The notes: generated from the sequence alone by a model not told the origin. A stretch of 53,908 nucleotides of DNA from Priestia endophytica DSM 13796 (GCF_900115845.1 NZ_FOXX01000015.1:1-53908), one strand, 5' to 3'. Counted from the stretch's first letter, positions 17,775-26,396 are shown. Translations and numbers: made by a program.

Positions 17775-18543
17775 ATTTATAAGTGCCTTGATAACCTAAA
17801 CTTTTTGAAATGTCCTTTGTATATTGTTTCACTTTATCAATAAGGTTGCTTTGGATAGCTTCCTCTGTCACTCTATTGCTTGGGCCTGAGATGCTGAAGC
17901 TTGCAACAATATGTCCTGTATGATCATAGATGGGAGCTGCAATACATCTTATAACAGCTTCATTTTCAGCATTGTCTAACGCATAACCTTGCTTGTTCAC
18001 TTGTTTAATTTCAGCTAGCAAAGCTTCTTTTGAAGTGATAGTTGTAGGCGTTTTGGGGATGAATTCAGTATGAGCAAGAATCTCATTTATGCGCTCTTCA
18101 TTCATATCAGATAAGAGTACTTTTCCAACACCTGTGCAGTAAACAGGTGCTCTACTGCCAATACGAGAATACATTTGCACAGCCTGATTGCTTTCAATTT
18201 TATCAATATAAAGAACTTCTCCGTTATCTTCTATACATAAATGAATGGTCTCATTTACTTCCTGACCGAGTTTTCTTAGATAAGGTCTTGCAACGTTCAC
18301 AATGCTTGAATCGTTCAGTAAATTTCGAGAAAGAAAGAGTACTTGAAGTCCAAGCTTATACTTATCTGTTTCTTCATCTTTCACAACGTAGTTCAAGTTA
18401 GATAAGGTTGCCAGAAGGCGGTGAAGCGTACTTTTAGTTAATCCCACTTGTTCAGCTAGGCGAGTGATTTGAATTCCTTCTGGATATTCAGAAAGTTTAT
18501 TTAAAATAGTCAGAGCTCGTTCAACGGATTGAACATTTGGCAT
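17773..18543 (-). CDS. IclR family transcriptional regulator, likely of the kdg genes
   Basis: The 256-residue protein has the IclR architecture: an N-terminal winged helix (ALTILNKLSEYPEGIQITRL then the recognition helix with KSTLHRLLATL) and a C-terminal effector domain (about 80-250). It contains the usual GxGxxPxYCTGVGKVLL-like segment. KdgR of enterobacteria, which responds to 2-keto-3-deoxygluconate, is an IclR protein. By its position next to kdgT-kdgK this gene is the likely counterpart, whereas B. subtilis KdgR is a LacI protein. AGAGGTAG precedes ATG 18543. It is convergent with kdgK and 200 bp from yvgN. Confidence 0.82.
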   Translation of the reverse strand: MPNVQSVERALTILNKLSEYPEGIQITRLAEQVGLTKSTLHRLLATLSNLNYVVKDEETDKYKLGLQVLFLSRNLLNDSSIVNVARPYLRKLGQEVNETIHLCIEDNGEVLYIDKIESNQAVQMYSRIGSRAPVYCTGVGKVLLSDMNEERINEILAHTEFIPKTPTTITSKEALLAEIKQVNKQGYALDNAENEAVIRCIAAPIYDHTGHIVASFSISGPSNRVTEEAIQSNLIDKVKQYTKDISKSLGYQGTYK

Positions 18544-18747
18544 TGTATTCTACCTCTTTTATAGTTGGTATTGTACTTGCTAGTTCTAGTCTTATGATGT
18601 TTCAAGCTATTCTTTCCTTTATGATAAAGTATGGAAATAACTTTGTAAATTTTATTATAGGAGGTGAGGAGATTCAGAAGTGTGGAATATGTTAACTTGT
18701 AAGAATTTGGGGTAAAGAAAAATATAAAAATCTAGGAGGAATAAAAG

Positions 18748-19587
18748 ATGCCAAATAGCTTAAAAGACACAACAACACTACATAACGGTGTGAAAATGCC
18801 GTGGATGGGACTTGGAGTTTTCAAAGTAGAAGAAGGAGAAGAAGTTGTAGAATCTGTAAAAGCGGCGCTAAAGAATGGATATATTAGCATTGATACAGCA
18901 GCTATCTATGGAAACGAAGAAGGAGTCGGAAAAGCCATTAAGGAATCTGGAATTCCTCGTGAAGATCTTTTTATAACAACAAAGCTCTGGAACAGTGAGC
19001 AAGGGTATGAGAAGACATTAAAAGCTTTTGAGACAAGTATGAAAAAACTTGGTCTTGATTATCTTGATCTTTATTTGATTCACTGGCCTGGAAAAGATAA
19101 ATATAAAGACACATGGAAAGCTTTTGAGAAACTTTATAAAGACGGAAAAATTCGCGCTATTGGTGTAAGTAACTTTCAAGTTCACCATTTAGAAGATTTA
19201 ATGAGTGAAGCAGAAGTGAAACCAATGGTTAATCAAGTTGAATTTCATCCACATTTGACTCAAAAAGAGCTTCTATCTTTTTGTAAAGAACAAGGAATTG
19301 CCCTTGAAGCATGGTCACCTTTAAAACAGGGACAGCTTCTTGATGAGCCTTTATTAAAAGAAATTGCAGAGAAGTACAACAAGTCTGTTGCACAAGTTAT
19401 TTTGCGCTGGGATCTTCAACATGGAGTTATTACTATTCCAAAGTCCACAAAAGAGCATCGAATTATTGAGAACGCTGATGTTTTTGATTTTGAGCTTTCT
19501 CAAGAGGAAGTAGAGAAGATTGATCGCTTAAACCAAGACAGTCGTGCTGGATCACATCCAGACACATTAACAAAGGGATTTGAATAA
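18748..19587 (+). CDS. yvgN: Aldo/keto reductase YvgN (glyoxal/methylglyoxal reductase)
   Basis: This NADPH-dependent aldo-keto reductase closely resembles B. subtilis YvgN, which reduces methylglyoxal and glyoxal. The 279-residue product has the catalytic tetrad Asp49, Tyr54, Lys79 and His112 and the cofactor loop [15 protein letters not shown]. An excellent AGGAGG lies 9 bases before ATG 18748. It is monocistronic with a terminator behind it. YtbE is a close paralogue of YvgN, so the exact orthologue name is slightly uncertain. Confidence 0.9.
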   Translation: MPNSLKDTTTLHNGVKMPWMGLGVFKVEEGEEVVESVKAALKNGYISIDTAAIYGNEEGVGKAIKESGIPREDLFITTKLWNSEQGYEKTLKAFETSMKKLGLDYLDLYLIHWPGKDKYKDTWKAFEKLYKDGKIRAIGVSNFQVHHLEDLMSEAEVKPMVNQVEFHPHLTQKELLSFCKEQGIALEAWSPLKQGQLLDEPLLKEIAEKYNKSVAQVILRWDLQHGVITIPKSTKEHRIIENADVFDFELSQEEVEKIDRLNQDSRAGSHPDTLTKGFE

Positions 19588-19590
19588 GGG

Positions 19591-19628
19591 AAAAACAGAC
19601 TAGACAAAAGCGTCTAGTCTGTTTTTTT
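19591..19628 (+). terminator. Intrinsic terminator of yvgN
   Basis: AAAAACAGACTAGAC (19591-19605) pairs with GTCTAGTCTGTTTTT (19612-19626), followed by more T. The stem is perfect and lies 4 bp past the stop codon. Confidence 0.93.
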
Positions 19629-19829
19629 ACAGGCCTTCTCTCAACATAATCCACATTTAAATAGTCAGCCTTTAAAATTGAGAGAAGTTCATCGAGTGGC
19701 ATCTTAAGAGAAGATTTATTAAAAGTAAATGAATTAAAAGAGAATGATCATATTGGGTATAGGGATTTACTTAAAACCCCAATTCCGATGTTAAATACAC
19801 CTATTCCAGCTTATTTTCCATATTAATAA
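19629..19829 (+). other. Gene-free stretch with a possible gene remnant
   Basis: No intact gene lies between yvgN and yfnB. One frame is open from 19665 to the stop at 19824-19826 (53 codons). It has no start codon or ribosome site and ends in a Pro/Tyr-rich segment (LLKTPIPMLNTPIPAYFPY). It reads like the C-terminal end of a lost gene, but I do not recognise the family, and it could be chance. Confidence 0.25.
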
Positions 19830-19878
19830 GAAACTATAATACCCCTCTTTTCTAAAGGGAGGGGTATTATAGTTTTCA
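19830..19878. terminator. Strong hairpin, probable terminator
   Basis: AAACTATAATACCCC (19831-19845) pairs perfectly with GGGGTATTATAGTTT (19861-19875), with additional pairs inside. A and T tracts border it on both sides. It lies 50 bp upstream of the yfnB ribosome site. Confidence 0.65.
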
Positions 19879-19937
19879 AAACTTTTATCTTCTGTTCTAA
19901 TAAGAGAGTACATAATAAACAAACTGGAGATGGGAAC

Positions 19938-20639
19938 ATGAAGGCATATAAAACACTTTTATTTGATGTAGATGAAACACTGTTAGACTTTAAAGCAGCT
20001 GAAAAACAGGCGCTATCTCTTCTTTTCAAAGAACAAGGCTTTCCTTTAACAGAAGACGTAAAAGTTCGCTATAAGGAGATTAATGACCGCCTTTGGCAAG
20101 CATATGAGAGCGGAGAATTAGCACGTGATGAAGTTGTCAACACAAGGTTCTCACTTTTGTTAAAGGAGTACGGAAAAGAAGCTGATGGAGCACGTCTACA
20201 AGAGAGTTACAAAAGTTATTTAGAACAAGGACACGACCTGATTGATGGAGCTTTTTCTTTAATTGAAAAACTCTCCAATTACTACGATTTGTACGTTGTT
20301 ACGAATGGCATTTCTTCAACCCAGTATAAACGGCTCAAGGACTCGAAGCTTTATCCATTTTTTAAAGATATTTTTGTTTCTGAAGATACAGGATTTCAGA
20401 AGCCAATGAAAGAATACTTTAACTATGTATTTAAAAGAATACAAGGACATAATTTAGCGCAGACGTTAATTATTGGTGATTCACTGAGTGCAGATATTAA
20501 AGGCGGGCTTGCAGCCGGGATTGATACATGTTGGTTTAATCGGGATGGAAAACATAATAAAGGAATTGTTCCAACATACGAAATCGCAAAGCTTGATGAG
20601 TTATATAATCTACTTTTAACGAGTCCTTCTGTGCGGTAA
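19938..20639 (+). CDS. yfnB: HAD-superfamily nucleotidase YfnB (YjjG family)
   Basis: The product is a haloacid-dehalogenase-type phosphatase of the YjjG subfamily, known for cleaving non-canonical pyrimidine nucleotides. The 233-residue protein has motif I LFDVDETL (nucleophile Asp10, acid Asp12), motif II VVTNG, motif III Lys within FQKPMKEYF and motif IV IIGDSLSADIKGG. A helical cap domain (about 15-95) lies between motifs I and II. Sequence and length agree with B. subtilis YfnB. A weak GGAGATGGG precedes ATG 19938. The GNAT gene ysnE follows 11 bp later. Confidence 0.9.
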   Translation: MKAYKTLLFDVDETLLDFKAAEKQALSLLFKEQGFPLTEDVKVRYKEINDRLWQAYESGELARDEVVNTRFSLLLKEYGKEADGARLQESYKSYLEQGHDLIDGAFSLIEKLSNYYDLYVVTNGISSTQYKRLKDSKLYPFFKDIFVSEDTGFQKPMKEYFNYVFKRIQGHNLAQTLIIGDSLSADIKGGLAAGIDTCWFNRDGKHNKGIVPTYEIAKLDELYNLLLTSPSVR

Positions 20640-20650
20640 GGAGTGAGGAA

Positions 20651-21148
20651 TTGGATATCAAGAAAGATGATTTAGAAGATGTTAGGGTCAAAGAGCTTAT
20701 TTCAGAACATCTGAACAATATGACAGAGCATTCTCCACCCGAAAGTATCCATGCTTTAGATGTCGCGAAATTAAAAACAAACGATATTACATTCTGGAGC
20801 ATCTGGGAAAATGGGGAGTTGCTTGGGTGTGGAGCATTAAAAGAGCTTGATGAGACTCATGGAGAGATTAAATCAATGCGAACAGCAGCTGTTCATCGAA
20901 GAAAAGGTGCAGGAAAGAGAATGCTTCAGCATATTCTAGCGGAAGCAAGTAAAAGAGGCTATAGTAGAGTCAGTTTGGAAACAGGAGCAATGGAGGCCTT
21001 TACTCCAGCCAGAAAGCTTTATGAAAACTTTGGGTTTCGTTACTGTGCTCCTTTTGCACAGTATACAGAAGATCCCTATAGTATGTTTATGACGAAAGAA
21101 ATAATGAACAAGGCTAGAGCTGGGCAGTATGAAGAAAACTACGAGTAG
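20651..21148 (+). CDS. ysnE: GNAT family acetyltransferase (YsnE-like)
   Basis: The 165-residue protein is a GCN5-type N-acetyltransferase. It has the acetyl-CoA loop RRKGAGKRMLQHIL (about residues 88-101) and the C-terminal ARKLYENFGFRYC strand-helix. It matches B. subtilis YsnE, which has been linked to indole-3-acetic acid formation, though the biochemical substrate is unclear. AAGGAG lies 7 bases before TTG 20651; no ATG start fits. The last 14 residues after FMTKEIM are not expected in the family. They run into the broken DUF4440 gene that follows directly. Confidence 0.85.
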   Translation: MDIKKDDLEDVRVKELISEHLNNMTEHSPPESIHALDVAKLKTNDITFWSIWENGELLGCGALKELDETHGEIKSMRTAAVHRRKGAGKRMLQHILAEASKRGYSRVSLETGAMEAFTPARKLYENFGFRYCAPFAQYTEDPYSMFMTKEIMNKARAGQYEENYE

Positions 21149-21150
21149 CT

Positions 21151-21471
21151 ATGGTTGAAGGGGATGTAGGAAGTCTTGAGGCTCTTCTTGCTGACGAATT
21201 AGTATTTGTAAATCATTTTAGACAATTTTTAACAAAATAAGATGACCTGACTGCTCACCGTTCTAAAATCCTAAAATTCTCAAATATTGAGATTGGAGAG
21301 CAAGTGATCAAGCTTTTAGGAGATGTCGCTGTTACCTCTACCAAAGCATTCCTTCAAGTAACAGTAGGAGAGGAAGAAATCAATCACGAGATGAGTTATT
21401 CAAGAATTTGGAAAGAGCAAAATGGGTCACTTCAAGTTGTTGCAGGTCATTGTAGCACTGTCGTAAGTTAA
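21151..21471 (+). pseudogene. Broken DUF4440/NTF2-like gene
   Basis: A frame starting 2 bp past the ysnE stop reads as an NTF2-fold DUF4440 protein: AMVEGDVGSLEALLADELVF (residues in the first 21 codons), an in-frame TAA at 21238, and then a long well-conserved remainder including ILKFSNIEIGEQVIKLLGDV and SYSRIWKEQNGSLQVVAGH. The normal N-terminal helix is missing: a TGA lies 18 bp upstream in this frame. The gene is therefore truncated at the front and also stopped inside. Members of this family are small binding or enzyme domains of varied function. A terminator follows the stop. Confidence 0.8.
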
Positions 21472-21503
21472 GCTGTCTTTTTGTAAAAAGACAGCTCTTT
21501 TTC
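21471..21503 (+). terminator. Intrinsic terminator after the DUF4440 remnant
   Basis: AGCTGTCTTTTT (21471-21482) pairs with AAAAAGACAGCT (21485-21496), followed by CTTTTTC. Confidence 0.88.
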
Positions 21504-21649
21504 TATCTTCTTTTAAAAATTCAACTTATTTACAGTTGTTTGGATAAAAAGGATATTTATTGAAACAACTTTGCCTTTCATTCGTAAGTAATAGTAAGAA
21601 GAAAATAAGTCGATATTTAAAATTAATAATAGAAAAGGAGAAGCTTTTA

Positions 21650-22093
21650 ATGATCGAAAAGTCTTCAAAAAATGGAGTTATTATTACAACAATCCTTTCT
21701 GCCGTTTTGTATTGTCTCCTCATCGTTTTTACTTCACTGTCACCTTTATCTGATACTGGAGAGCATGCTAATGAATTCGGAACAGCAGGAATGTGGTCAG
21801 CTATTGGTATGATTCTTGCTTTATATCTTGTTCCTCTTTTGTTATATATCATAAATATTAAAGGAATGACCATTGTTATGGCTATTCTCTGTAGCATTGG
21901 AATCCTAATTCATATTGTCGTTATTGCCTCTGTACTTGTGATGAGCTTAGGAACTTCTCCTTTTCCGTATTTAATTGAAATTATTGCAACATGTATCTTA
22001 TCTTTTATGGTTAACTTTATGTGGTTTTTCATCGCCTTTCGCACGCCAAAAGAAGCAGCGGAAGTGTCTTTTGATTCACAAATAGAACGTTAA
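21650..22093 (+). CDS. Four-span membrane protein, DUF5391-like
   Basis: A 147-residue hydrophobic protein with four membrane spans (about 8-28, 47-67, 72-95 and 104-126). The first is followed by SLSPLSDTGEHANEFGTAGMW. The layout and this segment recall the DUF5391 family of Bacillus, whose function is unknown. I chose ATG 21650 because AAAGGAG is 9 bases upstream; the longer frame from 21560 has no ribosome site and a charged, unrelated N terminus. Another small membrane protein gene follows 22 bp later, so the two are probably co-transcribed. Confidence 0.7.
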   Translation: MIEKSSKNGVIITTILSAVLYCLLIVFTSLSPLSDTGEHANEFGTAGMWSAIGMILALYLVPLLLYIINIKGMTIVMAILCSIGILIHIVVIASVLVMSLGTSPFPYLIEIIATCILSFMVNFMWFFIAFRTPKEAAEVSFDSQIER

Positions 22094-22115
22094 TTGAGAA
22101 GAGAAAGATTTGTTG

Positions 22116-22391
22116 ATGTTTGTAAAATTAGTCATTTGCCTTTTACTGCTTGCTTTAAGTTACCCAGCTTTTTCGGATGCTCTTTCCAAACGATTTGATG
22201 ATAAGTTTTTCAATACTCTATTATGGGAGGGGGGAGCATTAACTCTTTTAACTTTACCATCCGTTGCTCTCCTCTGGTGTTGTAAAAAAGTCTTTAAATC
22301 AAGAAGCTACCAGATGGTTTTTAGGTCAGTGGCCTTTCTATTTGGTCTGCTCCTTATATTAGGAGCAGGAGGAGTCTGGTTTATTGGATAA
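22116..22391 (+). CDS. Small membrane protein of unknown function
   Basis: A protein of about 91 residues with three predicted membrane spans (about 1-18, 35-55 and 66-90) and a short loop with DALSKRFDDKFF. I do not recognise a family. Start choice is uncertain: TTG 22110, TTG 22113 and ATG 22116 are in a row, and the ribosome site is weak (GAGAAAG). The downstream terminator and the short distance to the previous membrane-protein gene suggest a two-gene unit. Confidence 0.6.
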   Translation: MFVKLVICLLLLALSYPAFSDALSKRFDDKFFNTLLWEGGALTLLTLPSVALLWCCKKVFKSRSYQMVFRSVAFLFGLLLILGAGGVWFIG

Positions 22392-22393
22392 AA

Positions 22394-22423
22394 TAAAAAG
22401 GCAGCTTGATAGCTGCCTTTTTA
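22394..22423. terminator. Bidirectional terminator
   Basis: TAAAAAGGCAGCT (22394-22406) pairs perfectly with AGCTGCCTTTTTA (22411-22423). It lies between the convergent small membrane-protein and gntP-family genes. Confidence 0.93.
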
Positions 22424-22431
22424 TTATGAAG

Positions 22432-23751
22432 TTACATAAATATATTTAGCAGGAGCACACACCCTAATCCAACGAGTGAAATGATCGTAACCATAACAGA
22501 CCATGTTTTAATCGTTTGTCCAATGGATAAGTTAAAGTACTCTTTATAAATCCAAAAGCCTGCATCATTTACATGTGAAAAAGTAATGCTACCGGCTCCA
22601 GCAGCTAATGCCATAAGTTCAGGGCTAACTCCTGAAACATTTACAAGTGGAGCCGCAATTCCTGCTGCAGTTAGGCCTGCTACCGTCGCGGAACCAAGAG
22701 AAACACGAAGAATGGCTGCGATTAACCATGTAAGCAGGAGAGGAGAAAGGTTCGTTCCTTCCATAAGATGAGCAATATATTGATCAACTTTACTATCAAT
22801 TAAAATTTGTTTAAAGGCTCCACCTCCACCGATAATAAGCAGAATCATGGCAATGGATGTGATAGATTCTGTTACCGTTTTCATGACAGAGTCCATTGTT
22901 TTCCCTTTATGAAGTCCAAAGGTAAAGATTCCAAGAAGAACAGCAATTAATAAAGCAATAGCTGGATCTCCGATAAAACCGACATAGTGTAATAAAGGAG
23001 ATTTTGGGAAAAAGATCTCAACAAATGCATGGATAAACATTAAAATAACAGGGATTAGAGAGGTGAAAACGCTAACTCCAAATCCAGGCATTTCTTTATC
23101 AGTAAGCTTTTTGGGATTGAAAAGCTCTTTTGGAATATTACAGTGTAGATTTTCCTTTTTGAACATTTTTGTATATAAAACGCCACCAATTAACACAGCA
23201 GGAATGGCTGTCAGAATGCCAACGAGCAACATTTTGCCAATGTTTGCGTGGAAAATGACTGCAATAGCTGTCGGTCCTGGGTGTGGAGGAACAAATCCGT
23301 GCACCGTAATGAGAGCAGCTACAACTGGCATCCCAATATATAAAACAGGTAATCCAGCGCTAATAGCAACTGTAAAAACAAGTGGAATGAGCACGATGAA
23401 TCCGGTTTCATAAAATAAAGCGATACCAACAACAAATGCAGTAATAACGGTCGCAAGCTGAACTCTATTTTCCCCAAACTTAGCGATCAACGTATCTGCA
23501 ATACACTGAGCCCCACCAGAATCAGCCATTAACTTCCCAAGCATTGTTCCAAAGCCGAGCACAAGGGCTAAATCCCCAAGCGTTGCCCCTAATCCATCTT
23601 TTACAGATTCTAGTGCTTCAAGAGGAGCCATTCCCTCCATGATTCCAACCAGAATGGAAACAATGATAAGGGAGATAAACGCATTTAATCTGAAAACTGT
23701 GATAAGAAGTAGAAGTAAAGCTACTCCAATACAGATGATAACAATAGGCAT
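22432..23751 (-). CDS. GntP family sugar-acid:proton symporter
   Basis: A 439-residue permease with about 12 membrane spans of the GntP (gluconate/D-glycerate/tetronate) family. Typical segments include GFGTMLGKLMADSGGAQ, FVPPHPGPTA and GSATVAGLTAAG with SFSHVNDAGFW near the end. GntP members take up gluconate, but many transport other sugar acids. Next to the DUF1537 kinase and the GarR/LtnD-type dehydrogenase genes, the likely substrate here is a four-carbon sugar acid or glycerate-like acid. AGGAGG precedes ATG 23751. It is the last gene of a minus-strand operon of three. Confidence 0.88.
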   Translation of the reverse strand: MPIVIICIGVALLLLLITVFRLNAFISLIIVSILVGIMEGMAPLEALESVKDGLGATLGDLALVLGFGTMLGKLMADSGGAQCIADTLIAKFGENRVQLATVITAFVVGIALFYETGFIVLIPLVFTVAISAGLPVLYIGMPVVAALITVHGFVPPHPGPTAIAVIFHANIGKMLLVGILTAIPAVLIGGVLYTKMFKKENLHCNIPKELFNPKKLTDKEMPGFGVSVFTSLIPVILMFIHAFVEIFFPKSPLLHYVGFIGDPAIALLIAVLLGIFTFGLHKGKTMDSVMKTVTESITSIAMILLIIGGGGAFKQILIDSKVDQYIAHLMEGTNLSPLLLTWLIAAILRVSLGSATVAGLTAAGIAAPLVNVSGVSPELMALAAGAGSITFSHVNDAGFWIYKEYFNLSIGQTIKTWSVMVTIISLVGLGCVLLLNIFM

Positions 23752-23818
23752 GTTGTACCTCCTAAGTTGTAAGATATGGCATCAATTAAACTAGCAGCCT
23801 AATAGACGCCTTTTATCA

Positions 23819-25258
23819 TTATGAAAGCATTTCGACAACTTCCCTTAATGTAGAAACTTCTCCAACATTTCCAGGGAAGATAATATAAGCCATGTGTGGG
23901 AATTTACTTTCTTCACCTGTTAACCAAACAGGGATACCTGGTTTAATTTGACCTGCAACAGTAGCACGCTGTACAGAAAGACCATTAACTCCAATGTCAC
24001 TAGACGTTATTCCACCTTTAGCAATGATAAATCGAGGCTTCACTTTCAAGAGTTTGACAATGCTTGTGACAGCTTCTGAAATTTTAACAGAAAGCTCAAG
24101 CTCCTCTTCTTTTTTGTTCTCTCCAAGATCAAGTCGTTCTCTTCGTGTATAAACAGCTACTGTCTTTCCATCAGCAATGAGCTGTTCACATTGATGTAAA
24201 ACACGGTCTCGTTCTTTTTCAAATTCTTCAGGATGTAAGACAAGATGTGTATCAAATTGGATGAAGTCGATGAACTCACATTGTTTTAACTGCTCAAGTT
24301 GCTGAGTTGTTTTTTGTACATGAGAACCGATTAAAATAAGGCCACCATGTTCAGATGATTCAACAAGTTCACTTTTCGTCAGTAAACCACGGTCAGCTAC
24401 ACCACCAATAATTTTTGTAATGGCAGCAGCAGTGCGGAACATATAATTTTTGCTGTTTTTCATAGCTTTAATAAGGGCAATTGTTACGACCATTACATCA
24501 ACATAATCTACAGCATTTACAATAACTTTATTGAAGTCTTTTACTTCGAGGAGCTGTTCTGTAAGATAGTCAATGTCCAATGCTCGAATATGTTCTAATG
24601 TTAAATATGTTGCGTTTTCTGCCATAAATCTGCCCTCCGTTTTTTCTTCAATCCACTCTCCTAGATGAGAGCTTTTATAGCCAAATGTGCGGTCTTTAGC
24701 AAATTCAGTTTCACCAGCAGGTACAAGAGTTTCTCCATCTTGAACATAGTGAATATTGTCGATAGTGTAGCGGCCGCCTTCCTTAAAGAAAGGGAAAATA
24801 ACTTCACCATCAAACGTCAGGTTTGTTTTGTTTTCAACTGTTTCTTTTAATATTTCAGTTTCAAGTGGGTAATGACCACGAAGGGTTGAATCACCACGGC
24901 TTATAATGATGAACTCCTTATTTAATTCCTGCGCAACTGTTGCGATATGTTCAGCAATCTTTTGATGTTCCTCTTCTGTTTTAGAAGCGGAAAAAGCTCG
25001 TGAATTTGTAAGGATAAAAAACATGCTGTTTTTTTCTAAAAAACCTTTTTTAATGCTTTCTACTGACCAATCTGTGTAGACAGAAATATTGTTTACTGTT
25101 TGAACACCTGTTGGGTCATCATCAAGGACAATGATTTTCTTGTTTAATGTAGAAAGCTCGTCTTGAAGCCATTCTTGTACTTTGGATGTTTCAAGAGATG
25201 GAATATTGTTCAAAGTAGATTTTACTTCTCTTAATTGTTTAGAGTTTTGTACTTTCAA
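23819..25258 (-). CDS. Four-carbon acid sugar kinase family protein (DUF1537)
   Basis: A kinase of the DUF1537 fold, a family whose studied members phosphorylate D-threonate, D- or L-erythronate or 3-oxo-tetronates (DtnK, DenK, OtnK). The N-terminal part carries VLDDDPTGVQT, the C-terminal part the nucleotide-binding IIAKGGITSSDIG, and VWLTGEESKFP lies near the end. I chose TTG 25258 because GGAGG is 8 bases upstream; the frame is open to a TTG at 25273 that overlaps this ribosome site. It overlaps the dehydrogenase gene by 20 bp. No aldolase/decarboxylase (OtnC) or PdxA2-type dehydrogenase accompanies it, so the substrate is undecided. Confidence 0.87.
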   Translation of the reverse strand: MKVQNSKQLREVKSTLNNIPSLETSKVQEWLQDELSTLNKKIIVLDDDPTGVQTVNNISVYTDWSVESIKKGFLEKNSMFFILTNSRAFSASKTEEEHQKIAEHIATVAQELNKEFIIISRGDSTLRGHYPLETEILKETVENKTNLTFDGEVIFPFFKEGGRYTIDNIHYVQDGETLVPAGETEFAKDRTFGYKSSHLGEWIEEKTEGRFMAENATYLTLEHIRALDIDYLTEQLLEVKDFNKVIVNAVDYVDVMVVTIALIKAMKNSKNYMFRTAAAITKIIGGVADRGLLTKSELVESSEHGGLILIGSHVQKTTQQLEQLKQCEFIDFIQFDTHLVLHPEEFEKERDRVLHQCEQLIADGKTVAVYTRRERLDLGENKKEEELELSVKISEAVTSIVKLLKVKPRFIIAKGGITSSDIGVNGLSVQRATVAGQIKPGIPVWLTGEESKFPHMAYIIFPGNVGEVSTLREVVEMLS

Positions 25259-26153
25259 CGTTCTTCCCTCCAACTTCTACATTTGCTAGCTTTTCATAAT
25301 ATTGAACAATGCCCCCATGATCATCTCTTGATTTTCCATCTACTTTTAAGGCATGGAAAATCTCAAGAAGCTGACTTGTAAGTGGGAGGGGGACACCAAT
25401 ACTATGAGCAGTATCCATTACATTTGTAATGTCTTTCATGTTGATATCAATTCGTCCACCTGGTACGAAATTTCGTTCTAAAATAAGCGGAACTTTAGCA
25501 TCAAGAACAGCACTTCCTGCAAGACCGCCGCGAATAGCTTCATACATTTTTCTAACGTCAATTCCTGCTTTTGTAGCTAGCACAAGTGCTTCAGACATAG
25601 CAGCAATGTTCAAGTTTACGATAACCTGATTTGCAAGCTTTGCTGTAGCACCGCTTCCATTGTCTCCAACTAGGATTGTATTTTCACCTAGTGCATCAAA
25701 AATAGGTTTAACGCTTTCAAAATGCTCTGGCTTTCCACCGATCATGATAGAAAGTGTTCCATCAATTGCTTTTGGTTCTCCACCGCTAACAGGTGCATCA
25801 AGCATAGCCATCTCTTTCTGCTCAAGAGCTGTCGCAATTTCAAGACTGTCTACGGGAGATAGAGAGCTCATATCAATCACAATTGTTCCTGCTTTTGCAT
25901 AATGAATAAGTCCCGCTTCCCCGAGTACAACTTCCTTAACGTGTTTGGCACTTGGAAGCATTGTAATAATTACATCACTTTGTTTTGCCACTTCCTCAAG
26001 AGATGTAGCGTCTACTCCGCCTAAGCTAACAACTTCTTGGACTGCTTCTTTATTTATATCGTAGGCAATAACCGTTTGTCCTGCTTTTAATAAGTTAAGT
26101 GCCATCGGTTTTCCCATGATGCCTAAACCGATAAACCCAATTTGCTTTTTCAT
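25239..26153 (-). CDS. NAD-binding 2-hydroxy-acid dehydrogenase (GarR/LtnD type)
   Basis: A 304-residue member of the beta-hydroxyacid dehydrogenase family, which includes tartronate semialdehyde reductase GarR and L-threonate dehydrogenase LtnD. The N-terminal dinucleotide motif is GFIGLGIMGKPMA. The substrate-binding DAPVSGG segment lies at about 120-126 and the catalytic Lys in GATAKLANQ at about 170. Pairing with a DUF1537 kinase and a GntP permease favours a tetronate role (oxidation to a 2-oxo acid that the kinase then phosphorylates), but GarR activity is possible. GGAGGTTG precedes ATG 26153. It is the first gene of the operon, divergent from a GntR regulator. Confidence 0.87.
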   Translation of the reverse strand: MKKQIGFIGLGIMGKPMALNLLKAGQTVIAYDINKEAVQEVVSLGGVDATSLEEVAKQSDVIITMLPSAKHVKEVVLGEAGLIHYAKAGTIVIDMSSLSPVDSLEIATALEQKEMAMLDAPVSGGEPKAIDGTLSIMIGGKPEHFESVKPIFDALGENTILVGDNGSGATAKLANQVIVNLNIAAMSEALVLATKAGIDVRKMYEAIRGGLAGSAVLDAKVPLILERNFVPGGRIDINMKDITNVMDTAHSIGVPLPLTSQLLEIFHALKVDGKSRDDHGGIVQYYEKLANVEVGGKNVESTKL

Positions 26154-26228
26154 TTTAACAACCTCCGAACTTAGTTCATTTTGTTGTATCCGTTTTCAAT
26201 AATTATTTAATCATAAAACTTTGTTTTC

Positions 26229-26257
26229 GTATACAATTTTATTAAAAATGTATACAT
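26229..26257. promoter_or_regulatory. Two GTATAC sites, likely operators of the divergent GntR protein
   Basis: TCGTATACAA (around 26229-26235) and ATGTATACAT (26248-26257, a perfect 10-bp palindrome) lie 20 bp apart in the intergenic region. The known GntR operator of the B. subtilis gluconate operon is centred on TTGTATACAA, and FCD-type GntR proteins commonly bind TGTATACA-like cores. The sites are therefore likely targets of the regulator at 26397, controlling both directions. Confidence 0.65.
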
Positions 26258-26396
26258 TTATTTTTATTTCGTATTCTTTTTTGGTGTTGAAGGAAGGGAT
26301 ATGATTGTCTTTTACTTTATTTTTGGTATGATTAAGGAAACTAGCCATTCCATGAGTGAAGGGAATTTCTTATAAACAAAAGGTGGATTAACATTG

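Noticed and set aside
15736-18543. The kdg cluster as part of a complete Entner-Doudoroff operon
   Set aside because: No KDPG aldolase or dehydratase sequence could be found in any frame of the cluster or its leader.
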